Below are positions 45,129 to 53,807 of a stretch of 64,000 bases of DNA, one piece after another; positions within the stretch are counted from its first letter, which is position 1, and the number at the start of each line of letters is the position of its first letter. The DNA comes from Variimorphobacter saccharofermentans. Its GTDB lineage: Bacteria; Bacillota; Clostridia; Lachnospirales; Lachnospiraceae. The position numbers and the translations under genes are program-made. The notes beneath the pieces are model-generated. The model worked only from the letters and a program-made list of their open reading frames with translations. It searched no databases and was not told the DNA's origin. The stretch is taken from positions 2,509,001-2,573,000 of the forward strand of contig NZ_JACEGA010000001.1 of NCBI RefSeq assembly GCF_014174405.1. The letters are read 5' to 3'.

Positions 45129-46631
45129 TCAGATATTCTTAATTAATGATTTTTCATAATGATTGAGTGACATTTTCCATAATAATATGATATATAAAAC
45201 AACAATAAAGGTTCCTTTTATCAGAAAAATCCATAAAGAATATGCTGTAAAATGATTGATTATGATCCCGACAATTAATGTGATTAACATAGGAGGAGCC
45301 ATATCAATATAGCAGGCCTTAATAAAGGAAAAAATATTAATATGAAGTACTTTATAATAGATAATGTTCATAATGATAAGTCTTATGAAATATACCAGAC
45401 AGATGGAGATGGCTGCCCCCAAAGCTCCAAAATATTGAGAAAGAATACTGGAGAATAATATATTTAAAATTGCTACTATTACATATATAAAAGCTTGAAT
45501 TCTAACCTTATTCATAGCAATTATGGTAATACTAGCAATTTGCTGAGGAACTCGAAAAACCCCAGGTAACATCATCAGTAATGCACAATAGTATGCCAGA
45601 TCAAAGTCTTTACCCATCCATAAATAGATAAATTCTTTGCCAACAACAGTAAAACCAATAAAAATAAGACCGATAATACTATATTGGATTCGCCCAACTT
45701 TAATCATGAGTGGTAATACATCCTTACCGTCATTTTTATTAGTAAGAATCTTAGAAACCTTAGGAAGGAACATACCATTTACAGCTCCAGATATGATATA
45801 GGCATAGGATTCCAATGTACTGGCAACTCCAAATATAGCAATTTGCGACGAACCGGATACCGCACCAAGGATCGAAGGAATAATACTAAATATAAAACGA
45901 TTGGCAAAGGTGGAAACCGTTGACCAAATGGAAAAACCAAAGACCTCTTTTAGTAGCTTTGTTTCCCAGAACTTAATATTTACCTTAATTGGAAGTGTAT
46001 TGTGTATATAGAACAGTTTAATCACAATGATCAATAGACCGGCAAAGACATTGACTAATACTAAGGCATATAATTTATAACCTAACATTAATGCTATCAC
46101 CATTAATGTTAAAACGATTAGCTTGTGAACCAGATCACTTAATTTTAGCGTCTTAAATTTCTCATAGGAAGTTAATATGCCATTGAGAGTAATAAAAGGC
46201 AATGAGATAATGCTAAAGGCAGATGTTATCATATAGATAACCTTAAACTTATCTATTTCCTCCGGTGTTAGTTCCGAATAAATAACAGGGATAAAGAAGT
46301 ACATGATGATGAGTAATAAGAATATTAGCAAATCTATGAAAAAATATAGCTTGTATATTAAACCAAGAAAATCATTTACCTTCTGCTGATTCCCTTCTGC
46401 ATTATATTTACTTATGAATCTGGATACTGCTTCGCTTATGCCAAAGTCAATCAGAAATATACTAATCAGGGATGTGGCCAAGGTATATAAACCGTAATCG
46501 TTCACTCCGATTTGCTTTACCATCCAAGGAGTATATAACAAACCTGAAAGTAGACTTACGCCAATCGCAAGGTATGATATCATAGCTCCTTTTTTTATTT
46601 GATTCATACTATTATCATATCTCGATTTCAA
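45129..46631 (-). CDS. wzx: Polysaccharide flippase (Wzx/RfbX-like)
   Basis: This 500-residue membrane protein has about fourteen hydrophobic segments and the MATE/MVF-like fold of oligosaccharide-lipid flippases (YLAIGVSLLSGLLYTPWMVKQIG at the N-terminus, then an SRFISKYNAEG loop). It moves the lipid-linked repeat unit across the membrane for Wzy polymerisation. The start is likely the TTG at 46631, with GGAGG four bases before it inside the end of the formyltransferase gene and immediately after that gene's stop; an ATG at 46607 lacks a good site. Confidence 0.9.
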   Translation of the reverse strand: MKSRYDNSMNQIKKGAMISYLAIGVSLLSGLLYTPWMVKQIGVNDYGLYTLATSLISIFLIDFGISEAVSRFISKYNAEGNQQKVNDFLGLIYKLYFFIDLLIFLLLIIMYFFIPVIYSELTPEEIDKFKVIYMITSAFSIISLPFITLNGILTSYEKFKTLKLSDLVHKLIVLTLMVIALMLGYKLYALVLVNVFAGLLIIVIKLFYIHNTLPIKVNIKFWETKLLKEVFGFSIWSTVSTFANRFIFSIIPSILGAVSGSSQIAIFGVASTLESYAYIISGAVNGMFLPKVSKILTNKNDGKDVLPLMIKVGRIQYSIIGLIFIGFTVVGKEFIYLWMGKDFDLAYYCALLMMLPGVFRVPQQIASITIIAMNKVRIQAFIYVIVAILNILFSSILSQYFGALGAAISICLVYFIRLIIMNIIYYKVLHINIFSFIKACYIDMAPPMLITLIVGIIINHFTAYSLWIFLIKGTFIVVLYIILLWKMSLNHYEKSLIKNI

Positions 46632-47468
46632 TTAGCCTCCCCCTCCCTCTATCTCATAATGAATCGGGGTTAAATATCCATCCATTAATTTAATTTCACC
46701 TTTCACCGGATCCGTCCTTGCTGACCATATTCGTATTATTTTATCTCCTGCTTTATAGTATGCTCCCGGATAAGGATGGGTAACTGCTCTGACCAATTTA
46801 TCTGCCTCGTCCATGGTCATGCTATGAAAAATCTCACCATCCTCCGGCCTTCTTCCAGGCCATTCTGTGGCTTTCGCCTCATCCTGCTTCGTTAAGGTAA
46901 TTCTATCATTTACGATATCATCCCAATATCTTGAGATCAGTACAATGTGCATTTCATTCACTTTACGATACAATTGCGTCGCTGTTGTTTTGTCATCAAG
47001 TTCTATTTTTCCTTGTCCTATGATATCACCTGTATCCACACCTTCATCCAATTTGAACATTGTTACGCCAGTTTGGTGAAGCCCCTTTAATATTGCCCAT
47101 GGGATGGCTGCTCTTCCCCTGCCAACCGGTAGAAGAGTCGGATGCATACCAATACATCCTTTTCTGGGTGTATTAAGGATTTCCTTTCTAGCAATTTGTG
47201 ACCAACCAATGATAAATAGCCAGTCTATTTCCTCCTTCTTTAAGGCTACTATTACCTCTGGATCATTGATATTATTGATTTTTATAAGCGGTATATTATA
47301 CTTTTTTGCTATCTCATCAAGATAAATCCTACCCGATTTACTCTTGGCCTTCTCATCCTTCAGGGTAATAAGCAAATCGAGTTCTCCATTCATACGAAGG
47401 ATCTCCTCGATACAGCTAAGCCCCAGTTGTACACAGGTTGCAAATGCAATCCTCCTCTTCTTCACCAT
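46632..47468 (-). CDS. Sugar N-formyltransferase-like protein
   Basis: This 278-residue protein has the formyltransferase fold of Fmt and ArnA. The HPTLLPVGRGRAAIPWAIL segment holds His109, and GVDTGD holds Asp145. The Asn usually two residues before the His is a Gly here (CIGMHP), a variant I believe recurs in polysaccharide loci. It would transfer a formyl group from N10-formyltetrahydrofolate to an amino sugar. The PIG-L deacetylase 14 bases upstream would provide the free amine. GGAGGAGGGGAT precedes the ATG. A C-terminal domain of about 70 residues follows the core. Confidence 0.82.
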   Translation of the reverse strand: MVKKRRIAFATCVQLGLSCIEEILRMNGELDLLITLKDEKAKSKSGRIYLDEIAKKYNIPLIKINNINDPEVIVALKKEEIDWLFIIGWSQIARKEILNTPRKGCIGMHPTLLPVGRGRAAIPWAILKGLHQTGVTMFKLDEGVDTGDIIGQGKIELDDKTTATQLYRKVNEMHIVLISRYWDDIVNDRITLTKQDEAKATEWPGRRPEDGEIFHSMTMDEADKLVRAVTHPYPGAYYKAGDKIIRIWSARTDPVKGEIKLMDGYLTPIHYEIEGGGG

Positions 47469-47482
47469 ATCCCCTCCTCCGA

Positions 47483-48163
47483 CTACAGTCCTCTTCGAAA
47501 CACACTTTCAAATGCCTCTGCGTAAATCATACCCGCCTGCCCTCCACGATATATTGCTAATCCTCTTAATGCTTCATTACTGCGAGGATGCGGATAATCT
47601 CTCATGACACCCCGATACTGAGCAAGCGCTTCTATCTTCTTATCGATTGCTTGTTCCCCCACTTCCACAAAGGTATTAGGATTAAACTGATTCAATGCTT
47701 TGTTCAGTGCCCAATCCGTAGCCGACAACACTTCCATAAACAATAATTCTACAATTGGATGAATGTCAGGCTTTCTCTGGAATATTCTAACTGCAGCCTG
47801 ACACGCAATTGACGTATGTATATGATCATTATTCAAATCTGCAGGATGATGTGTGAATATCACTTCCGGCTTCGTATCCATCATTGCTTTTTCAATAAAT
47901 TGTACCAATTGTAAATGTGGCACAGTATTAAACTCAATATTGGGAAAGTTTCCTTTGATTACTTTTTCTACCCCCAACAGGTTGAGTGAGCTGTGAACAT
48001 CGATATTCAGCTCCTTTATACTGGGTCGATTATTTCGCGCATTTACCTCACCGGACAAAATGCAAACATTTACGGAATGACCTTCCTTTGCAAGCTTATA
48101 CATGGTCGCTCCTGCACCTAGAATTTCATCATCCGGATGTGCTACTACGATTAGATACACCAT
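47483..48163 (-). CDS. PIG-L family deacetylase
   Basis: This 226-residue zinc-dependent N-deacetylase has the AHPDDE motif (residues 8-13) and HHPADLNNDH (105-114), the two metal and catalytic motifs of the PIG-L/LmbE family. Members remove acetyl groups from GlcNAc-type sugars. The ATG at 48163 is preceded by GGGGAGG 9 bases away and overlaps the end of the upstream glycosyltransferase gene by 35 bases. Pairing with a formyltransferase suggests acetyl-to-formyl exchange on an amino sugar of the glycan. Confidence 0.9.
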   Translation of the reverse strand: MVYLIVVAHPDDEILGAGATMYKLAKEGHSVNVCILSGEVNARNNRPSIKELNIDVHSSLNLLGVEKVIKGNFPNIEFNTVPHLQLVQFIEKAMMDTKPEVIFTHHPADLNNDHIHTSIACQAAVRIFQRKPDIHPIVELLFMEVLSATDWALNKALNQFNPNTFVEVGEQAIDKKIEALAQYRGVMRDYPHPRSNEALRGLAIYRGGQAGMIYAEAFESVFRRGL

Positions 48164-49376
48164 AGTGAATTGCCTCCCCACCACTTAATTCATGATAGAG
48201 CTTACTATATTCATTCAGACATTTGGTTTTGTTAAAGTTCTCGTTGGCATAATGTATACAATGCTTGCTATAATAGCTTTTGGTATTCCTGTAAACCTGA
48301 TTTATTTTCTCAAAAAGGTCCTCCCTATTATTTTCATCCACTACATAGCCACAACCATCCCCTATTTGCTCCGGGTTCGAAGTAGAGTTCATTGCTATAA
48401 CCGGTGTACCACATGCTAATGCTTCGATTGTTGCCCTTCCACAGGCCTCTTCCATTGATAAATTCAAAAGCACATCTGCCATGGAATAGAACTTCACCAT
48501 ACTGTTGACATCATGGGTTTCTCTAATATGTACAATGTTCTTATAAGCTTCCAGATTGTCTTTCATATTCCCTATCAAAACAATGACCATATATTCTGGT
48601 AGCTGTTTTGATAAACGAAGAAATTCAAATAAGCCCTTATCCACTGTCCAAAAGCTTGCGACTCCCAGGATCATAAACTTATGACTTAAGCCCATACTAC
48701 GGCGTAAATCCTCCGTATCAACCGGCTTATAGACATTAAAATCTACCCAGTTATAGATTCTGGTTATGATTTTAGCCTTCCCTAGTAAGGATTGCTTCGC
48801 TTCCTCTGTAATCCAATCGGATACCCCTACTACTGCCAGATGATTGATCCGTCCAAGCAAATCCCTTTTATCATGATACATTTTCCTGCTTTTATCAAAA
48901 AACCAACTTGGATTATCCCTATGAATCCTTGGACAATGATTACATTCCTCTTTCCATTTGTAACACTGGGTTACCGTAAAATGAAAGCATTTCCCTGTGA
49001 AGAACCAGCAATCATGCAACGTCAAAACAGTAGGAATATTCTTTCTGGTAATATATCTTAGTAGCATTATGATATTAATATAGTTCCCATGAAGATTATG
49101 AAGGTGAATGATATCCGGTTCTAAGAGCTCAATATATTTTAGTAGCCGGTAAGTTTCCAACACCGAGAAATATCCCTGTTTTCCAGTGATTCTGGATAAT
49201 AGAGCATGACACTTACGGTCGAATTTATTGCCTATTTTATAGCCTCGTGCTTTGATTCCATCCGAATATGCGATGTATCCTTTATGACCATTGTCATTAA
49301 GAAATTCTATGATTTCTGAGCATATCCTACCAGTACTACGAATACCACTTACGGCATTAATATGAAGAATTTTCAT
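48129..49376 (-). CDS. Family 4 glycosyltransferase
   Basis: This 415-residue GT-B enzyme has an N-terminal acceptor domain (MKILHINAVSGIRSTGR start) and a C-terminal GT4 nucleotide-sugar domain, with MEEACGRATIEALACGTPVIA as the EX7E motif. A cysteine group (CFHFTVTQCYKWKEECNHCP) near residue 140 is like that of WcaC/colanic-acid-type transferases. It adds one sugar to the lipid-linked repeat unit on the cytoplasmic side. The donor cannot be told. Confidence 0.9.
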   Translation of the reverse strand: MKILHINAVSGIRSTGRICSEIIEFLNDNGHKGYIAYSDGIKARGYKIGNKFDRKCHALLSRITGKQGYFSVLETYRLLKYIELLEPDIIHLHNLHGNYINIIMLLRYITRKNIPTVLTLHDCWFFTGKCFHFTVTQCYKWKEECNHCPRIHRDNPSWFFDKSRKMYHDKRDLLGRINHLAVVGVSDWITEEAKQSLLGKAKIITRIYNWVDFNVYKPVDTEDLRRSMGLSHKFMILGVASFWTVDKGLFEFLRLSKQLPEYMVIVLIGNMKDNLEAYKNIVHIRETHDVNSMVKFYSMADVLLNLSMEEACGRATIEALACGTPVIAMNSTSNPEQIGDGCGYVVDENNREDLFEKINQVYRNTKSYYSKHCIHYANENFNKTKCLNEYSKLYHELSGGEAIHYGVSNRSSTSG

Positions 49377-49396
49377 AGTCCCTCCGTTCTACATAT

Positions 49397-50218
49397 CTAT
49401 AACTTACACCTGATAATATTATGGCTTGGCCGCCTCTCTTCTTCCGGCGGAAGCTTGCGGATATCACCAAACCTGGACTTAAGAAATGCTCTATAGTGCT
49501 TTGAGACGAGAAAACGTAAGCCCATGAATTCCATCTCAATTAATTCCTGATAAACCTTTCGATTCAGCGGTCTGAATTTACGATTTGGATTGCATAACTC
49601 ATAGTAGTACTTACAAGGGAAGGGGTTTAATATATTGCATATCAAATCGATAGAGACGTTAATCCACCTCAACGGAAGAAGCGCTAATATCTGATAGATC
49701 CATAACTTCAATCGATTTTTAGTGATCTCTTCTTTTTTCTTATATAAACGATTTAATTTCATACCTCTGGCACCGGTGAGCGATCCGATAAGAGCAATCT
49801 GCAGCCTTAATACCGGCAGAAAAATATGATCAACAGGAAAAATATCGATAAACAAGCCATGATGTATCTTTAAATGCTCTGTATTATCCTGAACATATAA
49901 GGTACCCTTCCTATGTATCTTGGAGTAACTAAGCGGGAAATCTCTTACCGTCCGGTTATTTTGAAGGAAAAAATCTTCCTTTAACTCCGATCTGCATATT
50001 TTTAAAAACTTTTCATATTCCTTTCGCTCCATTACAATATCAATATCATCATCCCATGGAACAAAGCCCTTATACTTAATGGCTCCAAGTAAAGTACCCC
50101 CTTCTAAGGAATACCTAATATGATGCTTTCTACAGATTCGATCCACCTCAATTAATATCGTGAATAACTTATCCTGTACCTCTTTGATATCATATTGGCA
50201 TATCTTATATTGACACAT
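49397..50218 (-). CDS. LicD family phosphotransferase
   Basis: This 273-residue protein has the LicD signature: RYSLEGGTLLGAIKYKGFVPWDDDIDI, cited here as GGTLLG followed by PWDDDID. LicD proteins transfer phosphocholine or similar phosphodiester-linked groups to glycans. No choline kinase or CDP-choline gene is visible nearby, so the substituent is uncertain. The ATG at 50218 follows an AGGTG box; a GTG at 50224 is the alternative. It lies in the middle of the polysaccharide operon. Confidence 0.9.
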   Translation of the reverse strand: MCQYKICQYDIKEVQDKLFTILIEVDRICRKHHIRYSLEGGTLLGAIKYKGFVPWDDDIDIVMERKEYEKFLKICRSELKEDFFLQNNRTVRDFPLSYSKIHRKGTLYVQDNTEHLKIHHGLFIDIFPVDHIFLPVLRLQIALIGSLTGARGMKLNRLYKKKEEITKNRLKLWIYQILALLPLRWINVSIDLICNILNPFPCKYYYELCNPNRKFRPLNRKVYQELIEMEFMGLRFLVSKHYRAFLKSRFGDIRKLPPEEERRPSHNIIRCKL

Positions 50219-50235
50219 AGGCACCTCGCTCTTAC

Positions 50236-51405
50236 TTATTTCATATTATTCGGAAACCAATCTTCCTTTACAATATATGCTCTGCTGCATGGCCCATTGT
50301 GATACCATATGCGTTTTCCATGTAAAAGATTTATTGATATTTCAATCAAACGAGAAGCTGCAACCTCCGGATTCCACGTGTGAACCATAGTGTCATATGC
50401 CTTCGTTCCATAGATGGTTTGTAGCTTCGGATGATTTATTAGCCTTCTTACTTTATGATATAGATCACCATTATTTCCTGATTGATAGATAAGACCATTC
50501 TTTTTGTGTTCTATGAGATATGGCACGCTTCCCACAGCATGACTTGCCACCACTGCACAGCCACAGCTCATCGCTTCATTGATAACCGCACCCCATCCCT
50601 CCATAAAATTACTGGTAGAGATAAATATATTGGCTTCTTCCATATACTTTTTCACTCTGTCAGGGGGCATTGAACCTAATAAATGAACCCTTTCCGATAA
50701 TCCTAAAGCTTTCACTAACATACGTAATCTATTCTCATAATTACCGGTCCCTATGATATTAATGGTAAAGTCTATATTCTGACTCATTAATTTTCTTGCC
50801 AGTAATATTACATCTTTGGTACGTTTCCATCTGATCAATCGTCCAACCCATAAAATGCTGCAATGGGGGTTCTCCTTCTTTTTCATTAATTCAGAGATAT
50901 CCGCGTTCGGTACCTCTGTGAAATAGCCCCATTGATAGCATGGCTTCCGATATCCACACAGGTATAAATCATAGGATGCATAAGCGCTGGCACATAGAAC
51001 ATACAGCTTCTTATCCTGATATCTCACTACTCTGTTTTGTATTTTTTTACGTGTTGAAGGTATGAATCTGCACCATAATCCATTTTTCAAGAAGCGTTCC
51101 GTGTAAAGAAAGCTAAGCTTATCCCTACTCATTCTTAATTCAATTAGTTTGGAAGGACAGGCACCAAATATTACTACATCGAATGTCATAATGATTCTAT
51201 AGACTAGTCTCCTTTGTTGGTTATTCTCATACATATTGATTGCATAGGAATACTTTGAGTTCATATCTTCGTAGCCAATCTTCAATCTTTCTCTCGGAAT
51301 TTGCCCAGTGCAAACAAAATAAAATTCCTCACAATGCATATACAACTGGTTACATAAATGTAATTGATGATGATTTAAATAGTTCGAAACAAAAGCAATC
51401 CTCAA
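50236..51405 (-). CDS. Family 4 glycosyltransferase
   Basis: This 389-residue GT-B enzyme has the C-terminal GT4 domain with WVGRLIRWKRTKDVI, IIGTGNYENRL and MEGWGAVINEAMSCGCAVVA as the EX7E region. The likely start is a TTG at 51405, 7 bases after AGG, because no in-frame ATG has a site. It probably adds one sugar of the repeat unit. The donor and linkage are unknown. Confidence 0.9.
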   Translation of the reverse strand: MRIAFVSNYLNHHQLHLCNQLYMHCEEFYFVCTGQIPRERLKIGYEDMNSKYSYAINMYENNQQRRLVYRIIMTFDVVIFGACPSKLIELRMSRDKLSFLYTERFLKNGLWCRFIPSTRKKIQNRVVRYQDKKLYVLCASAYASYDLYLCGYRKPCYQWGYFTEVPNADISELMKKKENPHCSILWVGRLIRWKRTKDVILLARKLMSQNIDFTINIIGTGNYENRLRMLVKALGLSERVHLLGSMPPDRVKKYMEEANIFISTSNFMEGWGAVINEAMSCGCAVVASHAVGSVPYLIEHKKNGLIYQSGNNGDLYHKVRRLINHPKLQTIYGTKAYDTMVHTWNPEVAASRLIEISINLLHGKRIWYHNGPCSRAYIVKEDWFPNNMK

Positions 51406-51426
51406 GATTAAACCTACCTTTCTGTT

Positions 51427-52482
51427 TTATTGCCAAAAAAACATATACGCAGGGTTGTTCCTAATCAGCAAAAAAATTAATGTAGCACTAGCAACGAAAA
51501 AAACAAAGAATCTTTCTTTTTTCGGAAAGGAATTGATAAGCTCCGGAACTAACAGGATAATGAATAGTGAAAAATATTGAATAATTCGCATTGCGGAAGG
51601 ATTAATAAACGTAAAAGGTACAAGCAATACTGCTATTAACAGTGCATTCATATACTGTATCGCCTGCGTATTATTGGTCAAAATCTCTTTTCGTTTCATT
51701 AAAGTAACAATGGCTAATGCGATTAGGAAAATCGAAAATGTCCAGGTAGCTGCCCCTTCATATGGTTGATACTGATCATATCCGATTATTCTGCTACCCA
51801 ATCGAAACAAACTATCTTTCAATACTAAAGTTCCAGCAAAGGTACATCCATAAAGGACCAGATACTTATTAGTAAGCTTCTTATTCGTAATAAAATAAAA
51901 GGGTAAAAAACACATTGCTGATAAATGAATCGTACTAGCTATCAGAACCAGTAATATGAATTTCCATATATTTCGTTCTTTAATAAACTCATACCCCACG
52001 AATACCACTATGGCAGTTGCTATGGTCTGTCTGATCCCTGTTATCGAGAAAAAGGAATAAAACAACGATGAATATATCAGAAAGCTCATAAATGGGTCAT
52101 GCGAGTATCTATATATCCATATTCCAAGCGGCACTGTAAATATAACTGCGATAAGTATTAAATAAATGCGATAATCCGTGGATAATAATTGAAAGAGCTT
52201 CTGAAACACGATATATCCCGGATCCTTACCCATGGATCCGTGAATAAAAATATTTACTCGCTCATTCCATAGGGTACTCCACGATATATTTTGGGCCTGC
52301 TCAAATATATAACCGTATTTTATCGTATCTGCACCAATCGTTAAGTGACGAAGACCGGATAGTAAAATCCAGTTTATTGATGCCAGTATGCAGAATATCT
52401 TGTTATTTCTCTGCGATGATTCATGTAAAAAAATCACTTTATATAAAATCAATAGCACGATATTGATTAAATAAATTATCAA
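51427..52482 (-). CDS. wzy: EpsG-like polysaccharide polymerase (Wzy)
   Basis: This 351-residue membrane protein has about ten hydrophobic segments and the EpsG family patterns GLRHLTIGADTIKYGYIF and TGIRQTIATAIVVF. It probably joins the repeat units on the outside of the membrane. Translation seems to start at a TTG at 52482, which has GAGGTGAG five bases upstream. It lies between two glycosyltransferases. Low sequence similarity among Wzy proteins means the assignment rests on the motifs and context. Confidence 0.87.
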   Translation of the reverse strand: MIIYLINIVLLILYKVIFLHESSQRNNKIFCILASINWILLSGLRHLTIGADTIKYGYIFEQAQNISWSTLWNERVNIFIHGSMGKDPGYIVFQKLFQLLSTDYRIYLILIAVIFTVPLGIWIYRYSHDPFMSFLIYSSLFYSFFSITGIRQTIATAIVVFVGYEFIKERNIWKFILLVLIASTIHLSAMCFLPFYFITNKKLTNKYLVLYGCTFAGTLVLKDSLFRLGSRIIGYDQYQPYEGAATWTFSIFLIALAIVTLMKRKEILTNNTQAIQYMNALLIAVLLVPFTFINPSAMRIIQYFSLFIILLVPELINSFPKKERFFVFFVASATLIFLLIRNNPAYMFFWQ

Positions 52483-52500
52483 ATAAACTCACCTCATATA

Positions 52501-53784
52501 TCATTTCCCATGTAATAGAGTCTTCAAATCATTTTCTAAGGTACTCTGTATATGCTTTCTCTGATGATTTCTCCATCCACATTCCCAAGATTGTTTCGCA
52601 TATTTTTTTCTGAGGCTTGGTGAATTAATCAGTCGGCTTAATTTCCGTATTATCTCACTTTTCTTATAGGCAATGACTGCCCCATGGTTTTTCGATAAAT
52701 ACTCTATTGAGGCTATGTCTTTGTTTCCGACAGCGAAAATGCACCTGCCACTATAAAAATAATCTACAAGCTTAGTGGAAAATGATAATCGAACCTTGAA
52801 ACGCTGCTTAAGATCAAAGCCTTCTACATGAATTAATATATCAGCCTCCTGTTGAATGGCTGCTATTTCTTCTGACGGAACGGATTTCATTCTATGAATG
52901 CTTTCCGGATAATCTAATAAGCGTCTCATTTTAAGATTAAGCGGAGTGGAGGTGTAAATATATAATACTGCCTTTATCCCATCCCTATTTATTTCATGTA
53001 AAGCAGAGCCTATCAGTGCTAGTGTTTTATAACGTCCCGTACCGATATTTCCGGAATACACCAGCTTTACAGGCTGGTTCTTGATTTCATAGGTGGGCTG
53101 CTCCTCGAAATCATAACCTTTATATAAGATTCTACAACTACGTCCGAATAATCTGGAATACTCCATCCTTTGCTTTTCGGATATGACATACATAAGAGAG
53201 CTTAATTCAGATAATTTCCTTAATTTCTTTCTCTGAAGGAAGCGATTGATCCAGAAAATGGGTGACAAGGAAAACTGCTTTAATGTATATACATCATCCC
53301 AAGCGTAAACTACTACGGGGACCTTGGTATATTCCTTTAGAAAAAATAACATTTCATTTAAATACCCTCGATCCAGAAAGTGTGCAAAAATAATGTCTGG
53401 ATTAAATTGATCTACAAAATCTTTTAAATCATCACAAATCCAGTTCTTAAAGCTCCAAATTAAATCTCTCAATAAAAAGAATAGCTGTAATCGATGGGAA
53501 CGCATGAAATCAACTGCTTTCTTCCTTTTATCAAGGGCTCTCATATCCTGATTACTAGAAGTAATGATACGGCAGCATTTGTGTTTAGGATTAATCAAAT
53601 TCTTAAGAATATTTCGTTCACTGATATGCAGATGGTATTTCACAAAATCGACATCCGGAGTTCCCCCGCCGCAGCAAATATGAGCAATTTCTATATCTTC
53701 CATACCATTAAATAGATTGGTATAGGTATTCCCGATACTATTATCCTTTCTCCATGGATTACAAGATACAACCAATATTCTCAT
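52501..53784 (-). CDS. Glycosyltransferase (GT-B fold, uncertain family)
   Basis: This 427-residue protein begins MRILVVSCNPWRKDNSIGNT and has a C-terminal nucleotide-sugar domain with VYSGNIGTGRYKTLALIG, SVPSEEIAAIQQEADILIHVEG and FSTKLVDYFYSGRCIFAVG. The usual GT4 EX7E motif is not clear, so the family is uncertain. Context in the polysaccharide operon supports a sugar transferase. GGAG lies 8 bases before the ATG. Confidence 0.82.
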   Translation of the reverse strand: MRILVVSCNPWRKDNSIGNTYTNLFNGMEDIEIAHICCGGGTPDVDFVKYHLHISERNILKNLINPKHKCCRIITSSNQDMRALDKRKKAVDFMRSHRLQLFFLLRDLIWSFKNWICDDLKDFVDQFNPDIIFAHFLDRGYLNEMLFFLKEYTKVPVVVYAWDDVYTLKQFSLSPIFWINRFLQRKKLRKLSELSSLMYVISEKQRMEYSRLFGRSCRILYKGYDFEEQPTYEIKNQPVKLVYSGNIGTGRYKTLALIGSALHEINRDGIKAVLYIYTSTPLNLKMRRLLDYPESIHRMKSVPSEEIAAIQQEADILIHVEGFDLKQRFKVRLSFSTKLVDYFYSGRCIFAVGNKDIASIEYLSKNHGAVIAYKKSEIIRKLSRLINSPSLRKKYAKQSWECGWRNHQRKHIQSTLENDLKTLLHGK

Positions 53785-53807
53785 ACTCTAATCTCCATCA
53801 TACTTTC

